Part shown: positions 1 to 10,774 of the stretch, one piece after another
Layout: each line of letters begins with the position of its first letter
Position numbering within the stretch: the first letter of the stretch is position 1
From: Phaseolus vulgaris
Lineage: Eukaryota > Streptophyta > Magnoliopsida > Fabales > Fabaceae
Assembly: GCF_000499845.2 (NCBI RefSeq)
Contig: NC_023751.2
Coordinates: forward strand, 8,164,335-8,228,334
Direction of reading: 5' to 3'
Length of the DNA: 64,000 nt
Notes under the pieces: generated by a model
Database searches by the model: none
What the model saw: only the letters and a program-made list of their open reading frames with translations
Told to the model about the DNA's origin: nothing
Program-made: the position numbers and the translations under genes

Positions 1-734
1 GATGAACGTGAAAGGTGAAAGAAACAAAATGAAAGTTCCAATAGTCTTAAAAATATCAATAAATTATACAAAATTTACATTTTCATCTTAATGATTGCAA
101 TTTGCATCTAATATTTTGAAAGCTAATGCTATAAGATTTTAATAATTTCCAGGATATAATAGTCTTAAGAATATCAACCATACGTTAATAGGAACTAAAC
201 AGTAATTAAAATCAAATATATAAAAAATAATTTTTTCTGTGTTTAATTTTCATTTGAAATTCTAAAACAAACCATTTCGTTTTCCGTGTTTAAATAAAAA
301 AATTGGAAAGATTGTTTTCATTATTTTCTGTATAATCTATTATACTAATATTAAAATTAAACCAATACAAAGATAAAGTGAATTTATTTAATATAAGTAT
401 TTGTTGGATTTTTTTATATGATATGAATTTTAAGCAATTATTTCAAAATTTAATATTTTTTAGTTATATAACTATTCATTATTTGAAAATAAAATTACGC
501 TGTACATTTTAACTAATTTCAAATGTAAATAGAAAGTGATTCATTAGTTATTTTTAATCTATTTGACTGTAACGAATATTTCTACTACAGGACGGGACGA
601 CGGAAGTTTGAATATCTCAAGTTTTATTTTTAGGTAAAATTTTATCTTCGAAGAATAAATATATCCATAGTTCCAAATATTAATATTATTTATTATTTTT
701 TTACTATGTCCATATTATTATTACTATAATAAAA
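1..734. other. AT-rich intergenic sequence, no gene seen
   Basis: The stretch is very AT-rich with short homopolymer runs and no open frame of note. I see no coding exon, RNA gene or clear transposon end here. Confidence 0.6.
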
Positions 735-1165
735 TTATTGAATATAAACTAATTTTAAAAATTAAAATAATTAGTTGCTATATATTTTAAAAATATTTTA
801 TAAATTAAAAAATTATTAATATTTAAAGTAATTTTTATTATTAATAAAAAAAATTAAATTAATTTTTAAATTAGTATCTAATAATTAGTTATCAAAATTT
901 TAATTTAACTACTAATTACTTATATTTTATATTTTATATTTTATATTAATCTTTTAAAGATTAATTTAAAATATAAAATATTAGTAGCTAAAATCTGATA
1001 GATAATTTATATACCAATTTAAATTTTTTATAAATTTTTATTAATAATAAAAGTTATTCTAAATACTAATAATTATTTTAGTTTTTAAAAAAATCTAATT
1101 TAGTTAATATAATGATTAATTATTTCTGATATTTAAATTTAATTATTATTTAATAATTTATTTAT
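735..1165. repeat. Palindromic MITE, copy 1 (diverged)
   Basis: The two halves are imperfect inverted complements. The left arm carries TTAGTATCTAATAATTAG followed by ATCAAAATTTTAA, and the right arm carries GTAGCTAAAATCTGATAG followed by ATACCAATTTAAA. The same arms occur in the copies near 34108, 36325, 38588, 49105 and 58085, which defines a family. This copy has lost clear terminal CACTA-like ends. It is non-coding and would fold into a long hairpin. Confidence 0.6.
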
Positions 1166-2159
1166 AGTTTATATTATACTCATACCCATATTTTTCTTAT
1201 TATATGACAAATTTTTGGGTTAGCATATTTAAGGCTTCATTGTCCAAATTATAGAAATAGATTTTTTTTATTACCAAAGTTGGGTCAATATGGGTTTGCT
1301 TCTTTTGACTCTTGAGTGTTTCTTTTTACAACTGCATAACTTCTATATGCAGTTTCATGAGTGACTATAATATCAAATTACCTCTAAACCTATTATTGTA
1401 TGCGTTGTTCTTCTTTCTTGTTTTTCACTCTTCTCTCACTCCCCTCACTTAAGGGTTAATCCAGCAGTTAATTAAATCTGGAGGGTTAGATTAGTGTTTT
1501 CAATACACTTTGATGGTTAACTTACTTTTTAAAAAAAAATTAAAAATAAAACAAAAAGTTAAAATAATTAAAAAAATTGAACTGAATCATTTTGTTACCT
1601 TTGTATACAATACTCTAAATTTGTTTATCGAATTTTTTAATTTATATAATCCGAAAATCTGAGAATGACTTTCAAATTACACTATTTATGAGTTAAATTT
1701 AACAAAAAAAAATTATATTTTAAATTGTTTAATTTAAATACAATTTTAATTTATAAGTTGTACACTAAAAAAAATAATCACTTTTTACTTCCAAGTCTTA
1801 CCATAAAAATAGATTACAGAATTCAAAATAAATTTTAATACAAGAATTTACGCTGGTCGAAACAAAAAAAATCAAAATCCAAACAACTAGTAACCTTTAA
1901 ACTTAATGATCTTCACCTCAATTCAAGTAGTGTGTCAAAATCTACTTCTAAATACATCCACCTCTTTCGGTGAGCTCTCCACACCAGTCTCACTAAAAAC
2001 CAATATGTCTCCTCCATTGCCATACAATCCTTTTCACGGGGTGCAAGTGGAAGTTATGGAGGTGCAAAAAGAATCATCCTAGTAGTTATAATATTTCAAC
2101 AAAGTCCATCTGTTTTGAAGCGTAAGATCAGGATGAAAGAAAAGTGACAGACATTACTA
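1166..2159. other. Intergenic sequence, no gene seen
   Basis: Mixed AT-rich sequence up to the 9-bp target duplication that begins at 2160. No exon-like frame or RNA gene was recognised. Confidence 0.5.
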
Positions 2160-2209
2160 AAAGAAATAGGCAGATTCTTCCTACACCATATCAATTAAGA
2201 ATGCACCAA

Positions 2210-2340
2210 ATAATATTATTTGAAAAGATTTATTTGTCTTTAATGATATAAAACCCTACACCCAATAGCACTTGCACCCAATAATATTATTTGAAAAGAC
2301 TTATTTGTCCTTAATGATATAAAACCCTACACCCAACAAC
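2210..2340. repeat. 71-bp tandem duplication inside the Mutator-like element
   Basis: ATAATATTATTTGAAAAGA occurs at 2210 and again at 2281, each followed by a near-identical stretch through ATGATATAAAACCCTACACC. The period is 71 bp with a few substitutions. Confidence 0.7.
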
Positions 2341-2392
2341 ACTGTATTTGTACCCAACACATTAGCACTGAACACTGTATGAACCATAAAAC

Positions 2393-4278
2393 TGTAACAT
2401 CCTTAATTTTACCCATATATAATGTAATAAAAGTAAAACAAGCAATATCTAATTACAAATAATATATATACTACTTTCTCATATGTGTATCTCAAAAGAA
2501 ATATCCCTCCTCATAGGGATTTTTAATATATATACATCAAAAGTTTTAACAACAAAACAAAACATTTAAATAAAACTATCTCATTCTCCAGCTAAGGAGC
2601 TCTGTCACCTGAAATCTCATCTGCTCCCATGTAAAACACGATCATCACAGATAAAGAAACAAACACAAACAAATAACAGGGTAAGCTATCTATATAAAAA
2701 GTTTTGATATAATTTAAATTTCAAATTAATAAGCATAATTCATCAATTCTCATATGATTTCTCAAACCATCAAGAGTTTATTACATCCATAAAATTCATC
2801 TTTCATATGTCAGGCTTTTACTGACTCACAACACATAGACACTTGACTCTACTTTCGGAAGACTCGTGTATTGAAATTAGCATCCAGAGACCTGCACCTG
2901 TCATACTACTGCTGTGAAACCCACACAGCCATGCACATAATTATCTCAATATCTCATCATCTCATCATCTTCATATGACAGGGTAAATCCATTTGATATG
3001 CTCTGATCAGTTCTTTCAAACCTCAGAATCAGCCAAATGGACCTCCTTCGACTCTCACCAACTGAATAACTTCATCTATTTGATTCCATTATATCAGTAG
3101 AGTCAGGATCGTCTCATTCACAGGACACTCACAAATCAATACACCCTAATAACAATCTCAACATGGTATTTCCTTTCCTGAACATACTACGTCTTGATCA
3201 CACTTTAACCTCATTACATATATCATTTAACATATCAATGCACCATTCAATCACTTCATATATATAAACTTTCTAAACAATCCAAATATATCTCAAACTT
3301 TACTTAAAACACATAATTAATTCCAAATATATGCTCTTTAAATCAATCATCATCTGAAATCACACAACCACTTCTCATCAAACATCTAAGTAATTCAACC
3401 AAAATATTCAAAAAAGAATAGTTCAACTCATTTATATTATCATTCAAACACTTTCAATTCTCAATCACAAACAGTTTCAACAAATTATTGCCATAACAGA
3501 TTCAAAATCAACCATTCCAGTCAATATATTACTTTACTCTTCAAGAGAGACAATCCTGCAAGCAAAAACAATTGGAATTGGTGACCACGTCACCTCCACA
3601 TCCAGAATCTTCTAACCTAGGGTTTTATTGAAAATAATAAGACTAGCTTCCCTTACCTGAACTTTAGCTTATGCTCACTAAGAGCTCCAAATCTACCCAA
3701 AAGCTAAAGGTAATTAACGTGCACCACAGAGTCCTAATCAAAATCCAACTATATAACTAGGACCTTGAGTTAACAGAGATTAACCCGTACAAAATCTAAT
3801 ATTAACCCGTACAAAATCTAATCAAAAGAAAAAAGAGCCACGAAGGAACTTACTCTATCTGATATTTTGATCCAGCAAACTTATAGGGTTCATTACCAAG
3901 AGTCTAACGGTAGACTTCAATCGCCAAACTGATAAGCGAGGTAGTCAGAATCTTAAAGAAAAGGAGAGGAAAGGAAAAAGAGGAACAAAACTGAACTTAC
4001 TCTATAAGAGATTCTGATCGGGTAGACTTGTAGTCTTTGCTGCCAGGAGTCTAATGGCGTACTCTGATCGTCAAACAGATGAACGAGGAGGTCAGAATCT
4101 TAGAGAGAAGGGAGAGAAAGGAAAAGGGAAACTTTTAGAGAGATGGTGGTTATTTTAAAATGAAACTTGAATAACTGAATTTTCTATTTATATGTCATTT
4201 TCATTTTAATAATAAAATATTCAGGTATCATTTAAAATATACCACTTCTACTCTAAGGTTATTTTCTAGATCCTTACA
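2393..4278 (-). repeat. 3' LTR of the Ty3 chromovirus
   Basis: On the minus strand it begins TGTAAGGATCTAG and ends GGATGTTACA. It aligns end to end with 8217-10102 at a constant offset of 5824 bp without gaps. It is non-coding. Confidence 0.95.
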
Positions 4279-4287
4279 TTCTCCCTA
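4279..4287 (-). other. Polypurine tract of the Ty3 element
   Basis: The minus strand reads TAGGGAGAA directly before the 3' LTR start, the expected position of the plus-strand primer. Confidence 0.7.
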
Positions 4288-4815
4288 ACAAGAAAAATTT
4301 TCGTCCCCGAAAATTGACTTACCAGAAAAGAGATATGGATAGGTTTCTCTAATGGTTTCTTCTAATTCCCAAGTTGAATCACCAGATTTATCATCCCACA
4401 CCACCTTCACCATACTGATGGTCTTGCCTCTGAGCTGTTTACTCTGATGGTCTTCAATCCTGACTGGTTTTGCTTCAAAAGACAAGTTATCCTTGATTTG
4501 CACATTATCCACTTCCAACACATGACTAGGGTCTGGGATGTACTTCCTTAGCTGTGATACGTGAAAGACATTATGCAGGTTTGCTAATTGAGGAGGTAGA
4601 GCAATCTCATAAGCCACTGGACCTATCTTCTTTAGGATCTGATATGGTCCAACAAACTTAGGAGATAACTTCCTTGATTTGATAGCTCGTCCTACACCTT
4701 TGGTTGGTGTCACTCTCATGAACACATGATCTCCAGCTGCAAACTCCAAAGGCTTTCTCCTCTGATCTGCATATGATTTCTGCCTACTTTGAGAAGCTTT
4801 CATTTTGTCTTGTAT
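4285..4815 (-). pseudogene. Integrase C-terminal part and chromodomain-like tail of Ty3 pol
   Basis: This is the last block of the polyprotein, in the same frame as the upstream pol block but cut off by a TAG at 4816-4818. The first methionine after that stop is at 4803, giving 172 codons. It carries the linker motif QSRQKSYAD, then a KLSPKFVGPYQIL segment typical of the Ty3 integrase C-terminus, then a chromodomain-like end with VVWDDKSGDSTWELEE. In chromoviruses this module directs integration to particular chromatin; that role is family knowledge. It ends within the polypurine-tract region, as in related elements. Translation from 4803 alone would lack the integrase catalytic core. Confidence 0.85.
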
Positions 4816-6714
4816 CTACTTCACCTTCTCAGTGGTCTGTTGAATTAACTCTGGCCCAACCAAAACTGTTTCACCGTCCTTATACCAACATAAAGGAGTT
4901 CTGCATTTCCTCCCATACAAAGCTGCATATGGTGCCATCCCAATACTGGCATGATAACTATTATTATAAGTAAACTCCACCAAAGGCAACATCTCATCCC
5001 AACTTCCCAGATGATCCAAGATACATGTCCTCAACAGATCTTCTAAGGATTGGATCGTCCTCTCAGACTGCCCATCTGTTTGAGGATGATATGCAGAGCT
5101 CATTCTCAATCTAGTTCCCAAAGAATCTTGTAAACTCTGCCAAAACCGTGAAGTAAACCTGGGATCTCTATCTGAAACAATACTAGAAGGCACCCCATGC
5201 AATCTTACAATCTCTTTGATGTACAATTGTGCCAACTTAGTCATAGATATTCTCAAATTAACTGGAAGAAAATGAGCGCTCTTCGTCAGTCGATCAACTA
5301 TTACCCAGACTGCATCATGACCCCTTACTGATCTTGGTAAATGAGTAACGAAATCCATAGCAATGCTATCCCATTTCCACTCAGGAACATCTAACTGTTG
5401 TAACAAACCACCAGGTCTCTGATGTTCTACCTTTGCCTTCTGACATGTTAAACATGTAGCAACATATAGAGCTATTTCTTTCTTCATGCCTGACCACCAA
5501 AATGACTCCTTCAAATCTTGGTACATCTTATTCATACCGGGATGTAGACTAAGATAACTCTTGTGACCCTCTTCTAGGATCATTCTCTTCAGTTCTTCAT
5601 TTGCAGGTATGCAAATTCTGCCATTAAATCTTAAGATCTCATCTTCTCCCATCACAAAGTCTTTAGCCTGATCTGTACCTAGTAAATCCATAGTACGCTT
5701 CAGAATAGGATCCTCTAACTGCTTTTCCTTTATCATTCCAAGAAAATCATTAGTTATAGTTAACTTACTACAACTAATATGATCAACATGAAATTTCACT
5801 CCTAAATTTAGATCTCTGAATTGCTCAATCAACTTTTGTTCTTCAATCATCATGGTTGACACCTGTACTGACTTTCTACTCAAAGCATCTGCAACTACAT
5901 TAGCCTTCCCTGGATGATACATCAGTTGGAAATCATAATCCTTCAAAAACTCCATCCATCTTCTTTGTCTCATATTCAACTCTTTTTGATCAAACAAGTA
6001 TTTCAAACTTTTATGGTCACTGAACACCTGAAATTGAGCTCCATATAAATAATGCCTCCAAATCTTCAAAGCAAACACCACAGCTGCCAACTCTAAGTCA
6101 TGAGTTGGATAGTTTCTCTCATGAACTTTAAGTTGCCTTGAAGCATATGCATCTGGTCTTTTCTCTTGCATCAAGACACAACCCAAACCCTGATGTGAAG
6201 CATCACAGTAAACTTCAAAAGGTTTTCCTGTATCAGGAATCACTAACACCGGAGCACTAGTTAACCTTTTCCTCAGCTCTATGAAACTCTGCTCACATCT
6301 GTCAGTCCAAGCAAAAGGTTGATCTTTGCGGGTTAACTGAGTCAAAGGAGCTACTACCCTGGAAAAATCTTCAACTTGCTTCTTTAGTTCAATCAACTCT
6401 GCTGGAGCCATTCTGTAAGGTGCCATTGACACTGGCCCAGCTTCAGGTACCAAATCAATAGAGAATTCTACTTCTCTCTTAGGAGGTAATCCAGGTATTT
6501 CTTCTGGAAATACATCCATGAAATCCTTCACCACATGTATACTACTCATTTCTTCTTCATTCTTAACTTCCATCTGAGTTAAGATTACAAAACACTTTGA
6601 TCCTTCTTTCAATTCTGACCACACTTGCTGAGCAGACATCCCATATGACTTCTTGGAATCTGAAAACACTATTTTCTGTTGACCACAATCTATGAGAATG
6701 TGATTGGCTGATAG
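4816..6714 (-). pseudogene. Ty3 pol remnant: RNase H and integrase, reverse-transcriptase core deleted
   Basis: The first methionine is at 6669, giving 617 codons. Residues 1-100 are the protease-RT linker and the start of RT (GLPPKREVEFSIDLVPEAGPV). At about residue 100 (near 6369) the sequence jumps from LKKQVED directly to FSRVVAPLTQLTRK, which normally follows the RT palm. The YVDD catalytic region and roughly 200 surrounding residues are therefore absent, with the frame kept. RNase H follows with acidic residues in YCDASHQG, HDLELAAV and FSDHKSL. Integrase has an HHCC-type zinc segment (HPGMNKMY...CLTCQKAK) and DDE-type residues in AMDFVTH, VSDRDPRF and QTDGQSERT. The frame matches gag upstream and the tail downstream. 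Confidence 0.9.
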
Positions 6715-8088
6715 TCAATCCATCCCTAAGATAACATCTAAGTCTTGAAGAGGTAGACAGATCAAATTTATTTTGAACCTGCGTCCCTCTACTATTACTG
6801 GACATTCAGAGCAAACTGTAGAGGTCAAAACTTTTCCTGATGTTGGTGTAGAGACCAACAATTCAAACGACAACTCCTTTACTAGAAGACCCAACTCCGC
6901 TACACATAAACTCGACACAAAAGAGTGTGTCGCTCCAGAATCAAATAAAACTTTCAGATATCTACCAGCTATATAACATACACCTTGTACCAAGTTACCT
7001 GACTGAGATGCTTCAGCTCCTGACATAGCAAACACCCTTCCAGTTGCTTGGGGTCTACCACCTCCTCCTCTTCCTGACTGCAAGTTACCTCCAGGAATTA
7101 TCCTCCTCCTATTAGGGCAATCTTTTGATAGATGTCCTTCTTTCTGACAAGTATAACACTTTCTCTCTGATGAAAGTTGAGGACAATCTTTCTTCAAATG
7201 GGGTCCAGCACAGTGATAACATGTGGGTCTCCATGGTTGTTGTTGCTGAAACTGTGGTAGAGATGTTCCTGTCCTATGTTGTGGAGGTCTAGCATAAGGT
7301 TTATGTTGTTGATGCTGCACCTTGGCCTTCCCACTGGAAGACCCTCCTTGGTGTGATCTGATCACCCTGGAATCACCATTTTCCAGGGTCTCCACCATCT
7401 TTGCCTTCTCCACCAAGGCAGGAAACTCTCTAATGCACATAGGAGCTATAGTCTTCTTCAGCTCATGTTTTAGACCTTCTTCAAACTTCCTACACCTCCA
7501 AGCCTCAGAGGTAGCTTGGGTGTAGAATCTGGCTAGGTACTCAAACCTAGTAGCATATGCATTCACTGACATCTCTCCCTGTTCCAACCTGAGGAATTCA
7601 GCTTCCTTTGCAAACCTTGCACTATCTGGAAAATATTTCTCTAAAAACTTCACTCTGAAACTCTCCCAGTCTAATACTTCATCTCTAGCTTCCATCATCT
7701 GTTGAGCTCCCATCCACCAGAACTCTGCTTCTCCAGACAATAAATATGTAGCAAATACCAATTTCTTATCCTCAAAGCAGGAGGTTGCCCTAAAGATCTT
7801 CTCTAAATCTCTTATCCATTGGTCTGCTTGGTCAGGAGTGGCATTCCCAGTGAACTTAGGTGGGTTGTGTCTCATGAACTCTGTCAGTCCCATCTGCTCC
7901 TGAGACTGACTGACATGGGAAGCTGTTGCACCAGATCTAGCAGTCTCCCAATGATTCATTGCTGCCTGGTGATTCTGAGCCATTGCCATATTCTGTTGTT
8001 GAATAGCATTTGCCATCATCTCAATAGCCCTGACAATCTGGTTCATCTCAGAAGAAGGTTGGGGAGGGATAGGAGGTCTAGGAGACAT
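6715..8088 (-). CDS. Ty3 Gag and aspartic protease
   Basis: The 457-codon frame starts at ATG 8088, about 130 bp inside the 5' LTR. The Gag capsid-like region spans about residues 60-250 (retrotransposon-gag core with DQWIRDLEKIF and SFRVKFLEKYFPD). Two zinc knuckles follow: CYHCAGPHLKKDC and CYTCQKEGHLSKDC. A protease domain then has the active-site motif FDSGATHSFV. Gag packages element RNA, and the protease would cut the polyprotein. The frame ends ILGMD then TGA at 6715-6717, where relatives have a tryptophan; the frame runs on with LSANHIL after the stop. A single G-to-A change would explain it. Gag itself looks intact, so this copy could still supply capsid protein. Confidence 0.9.
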   Translation of the reverse strand: MSPRPPIPPQPSSEMNQIVRAIEMMANAIQQQNMAMAQNHQAAMNHWETARSGATASHVSQSQEQMGLTEFMRHNPPKFTGNATPDQADQWIRDLEKIFRATSCFEDKKLVFATYLLSGEAEFWWMGAQQMMEARDEVLDWESFRVKFLEKYFPDSARFAKEAEFLRLEQGEMSVNAYATRFEYLARFYTQATSEAWRCRKFEEGLKHELKKTIAPMCIREFPALVEKAKMVETLENGDSRVIRSHQGGSSSGKAKVQHQQHKPYARPPQHRTGTSLPQFQQQQPWRPTCYHCAGPHLKKDCPQLSSERKCYTCQKEGHLSKDCPNRRRIIPGGNLQSGRGGGGRPQATGRVFAMSGAEASQSGNLVQGVCYIAGRYLKVLFDSGATHSFVSSLCVAELGLLVKELSFELLVSTPTSGKVLTSTVCSECPVIVEGRRFKINLICLPLQDLDVILGMD

Positions 8089-8201
8089 GAAAAGAAAGAT
8101 TTAGGATGAATCTAAAAAATCATAACTATGTAGTTTTACTAACAACCTAACTAAAGCACACATAAACAATCTCATAACCCTTAGGTCTCTTAAGGTTCGA
8201 A

Positions 8202-8213
8202 GCTCTGATACCA
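8202..8213 (-). other. Primer-binding site, tRNA-iMet type
   Basis: The minus strand reads TGGTATCAGAGC three bases after the 5' LTR end, the common plant primer-binding sequence complementary to initiator tRNA-Met. Confidence 0.9.
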
Positions 8214-8216
8214 TAA

Positions 8217-10102
8217 TGTAACATCCTTAATTTTACCCATATATAATGTAATAAAAGTAAAACAAGCAATATCTAATTACAAATAATATATATACTACTT
8301 TCTCATATGTGTATCTCAAAAGAAATATCCCTCCTCATAGGGATTTTTAATATATATACATCAAAAGTTTTAACAACAAAACAAAACATTTAAATAAAAC
8401 TATCTCATTCTCCAGCTAAGGAGCTCTGTCACCTGAAATCTCATCTGCTCCCATGTAAAACCCGATCATCACAGATAAAGAAACAAACACAAACAAATAA
8501 CAGGGTAAGCTATCTATATAAAAAGTTTTGATATAATTTAAATTTCAAATTAATAAGCATAATTCATCAATTCTCATATGATTTCTCAAACCATCAAGAG
8601 TTTATTACATCCATAAAATTCATCTTTCATATGTCAGGCTTTTACTGACTCACAACACATAGACACTTGACTCTACTTCCGGAAGACTCGTGTATTGAAA
8701 TTAGCATCCAGAGACCTGCACCTGTCATACTACTGCTGTGAAACCCACACAGCCATGCACATAATTATCTCAATATCTCATCATCTCATCATCTTCATAT
8801 GACAGGGTAAATCCATTTGATATGCTCTGATCAGTTCTTTCAAACCTCAGAATCAGCCAAATGGACCTCCTTCGACTCTCACCAACTGAATAACTTCATC
8901 TATTTGATTCCATTATATCAGTAGAGTCAGGATCGTCTCATTCACAGGACACTCACAAATCAATACACCCTAATAACAATCTCAACATGGTATTTCCTTT
9001 CCTGAACATACTACGTCTTGATCACACTTTAACCTCATTACATATATCATTTAACATATCAATGCACCACTCAATCACTTCATATATATAAACTTTCTAA
9101 ACAATCCAAATATATCTCAAACTTTACTTAAAACACATAATTAATTCCAAATATATGCTCTTTAAATCAATCATCATCTGAAATCACACAACCACTTCTC
9201 ATCAAACATCTAAGTAATTCAACCAAAATATTCAAAAAAGAATAGTTCAACTCATTTATATTATCATTCAAACACTTTCAATTCTCAATCACAAACAGTT
9301 TCAACAAATTATTGCCATAACAGATTCAAAATCAACCATTCCAGTCAATATATTACTTTACTCTTCAAGAGAGACAATCCTGCAAGCAAAAACAATTGGA
9401 ATTGGTGACCACGTCACCTCCACATCCAGAATCTTCTAACCTAGGGTTTTATTGAAAATAATAAGACTAGCTTCCCTTACCTGAACTTTAGCTTATGCTC
9501 ACTAAGAGCTCCAAATCTACCCAAAAGCTAAAGGTAATTAACGTGCACCACAGAGTCCTAATCAAAATCCAACTATATAACTAGGACCTTGAGTTAACAG
9601 AGATTAACCCGTACAAAATCTAATATTAACCCGTACAAAATCTAATCAAAAGAAAAAGGAGCCACGAAGGAACTTACTCTATCTGATATTTTGATCCAGC
9701 AAACTTATAGGGTTCATTACCAAGAGTCTAACGGTAGACTTCAATCGCCAAACTGATAAGCGAGGTAGTCAGAATCTTAAAGAAAAGGAGAGGAAAGGAA
9801 AAAGAGGAACAAAACTGAACTTACTCTATAAGAGATTCTGATCGGGTAGACTTGTAGTCTTTGCTGCCAGGAGTCTAATGGCGTACTCTGATCGTCAAAC
9901 AGATGAACGAGGAGGTCAGAATCTTAGAGAGAAGGGAGAGAAAGGAAAAGGGAAACTTTTAGAGAGATGGTGGTTATTTTAAAATGAAACTTGAATAACT
10001 GAATTTTCTATTTATATGTCATTTTCATTTTAATAATAAAATATTCAGGTATCATTTAAAATATACCACTTCTACTCTAAGGTTATTTTCTAGATCCTTA
10101 CA
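8217..10102 (-). repeat. 5' LTR of the Ty3 chromovirus
   Basis: It is 1886 bp and matches 2393-4278 with four substitutions seen. A TATA-like ATATAAATAG occurs on the minus strand at 10007-10016, about 90 bp inside the LTR, which would imply a short U3 and a long R-U5 if it is used. Confidence 0.95.
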
Positions 10103-10429
10103 AAAACTCTACACCCAACAACATTGTATTTGCACCCAACCCATTAGCATTGAACCATTGTCACTGTTGCAAAAAAATAAATCACTACACCATTGCCATT
10201 GTTGCAACTCACTACACCACCACCACTTCTATTCAAAACCCACACCACATTAACACAACATTCCTATGTAGCATTTCAAAAAAAGATAAAAGCTTCAAAA
10301 CAAACACCACAGTAACATAACACTCCTTTGTAGCATTTCAAGAGAGTTAAGGACAATGTTGGATTTTAAAATTTATGTTGGGTACATGTTTTAAATGATA
10401 TGGTGCAAGGAGAAACTGCCAAAGAAATA

Positions 10430-10774
10430 ATGTATATTAATTTTTATAAAGTGACTCATGACATAGAGTTTGGGCTTTGAGTCCGAATATAATTGAATAA
10501 TAATAGAATTAAAGGTCTGTTGGTTAACGTGAGAATATACATCTGATGATACCTAATACCTAATGAAAACTTACATCTGATGGAGATTGAGAATTAAGAG
10601 CAATAGGGTTCTGTCTGTCTCTGCAAATAAATGTCTCATGATGTGATAAAGTAATTGCTCAAGTAGGATCACCCATGGATCAAGGTAAGTGCCTATTCCT
10701 GTGAGAATCATGATGTGATAAGATCTATATGTGAACATGAATGTATGCGTTCATAATCATGTTTTAATTCCTCA
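10430..10774. other. Intergenic sequence beyond the Mutator-like element
   Basis: Runs from the right target duplication to the 3' end of a minus-strand LINE remnant. No open frame or RNA gene is apparent. Confidence 0.5.

Larger units (their letters stand above)
2393..10102 (-). mobile_element. Ty3/gypsy chromovirus LTR retrotransposon, young but defective
   Basis: The element is 7710 bp: two 1886-bp direct LTRs (TG...CA ends), a tRNA-iMet-type primer-binding site and a polypurine tract, flanked by the 5-bp target duplication AAAAC (2388-2392 and 10103-10107). It reads on the minus strand in the order gag, protease, RNase H, integrase, chromodomain-like tail, which is the Ty3 order. The C-terminal region and long LTRs suggest the Tekay/Del group of chromoviruses. 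Only four LTR differences were seen (2638, 2855, 3246 and 3834 against the base 5824 further on), so the insertion is recent. The internal region is short because the reverse-transcriptase core is missing, and two stop codons interrupt the frame. This copy cannot encode its own transposition. Confidence 0.95.
2169..10420. mobile_element. Mutator-like non-autonomous element split by a Ty3 retrotransposon
   Basis: The left end begins GGCAGATTCTTCCT followed by ACACCATATCA. The right end read in reverse begins GGCAGTTTCTCCTT followed by GCACCATATCA, giving terminal inverted repeats of about 30 bp. The 9-mer AAAGAAATA lies directly outside both ends (2160-2168 and 10421-10429), the target-duplication length known for Mutator-like elements. 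Without the nested retrotransposon (2393-10102 plus one 5-bp duplication) the element is about 537 bp and has no transposase frame, so it is non-autonomous. It contains short direct repeats with the phrase CTACACCCAACAACA on both sides of the insertion. The Mutator class is inferred from duplication length and TIRs; no transposase is present to confirm it. Confidence 0.75.
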
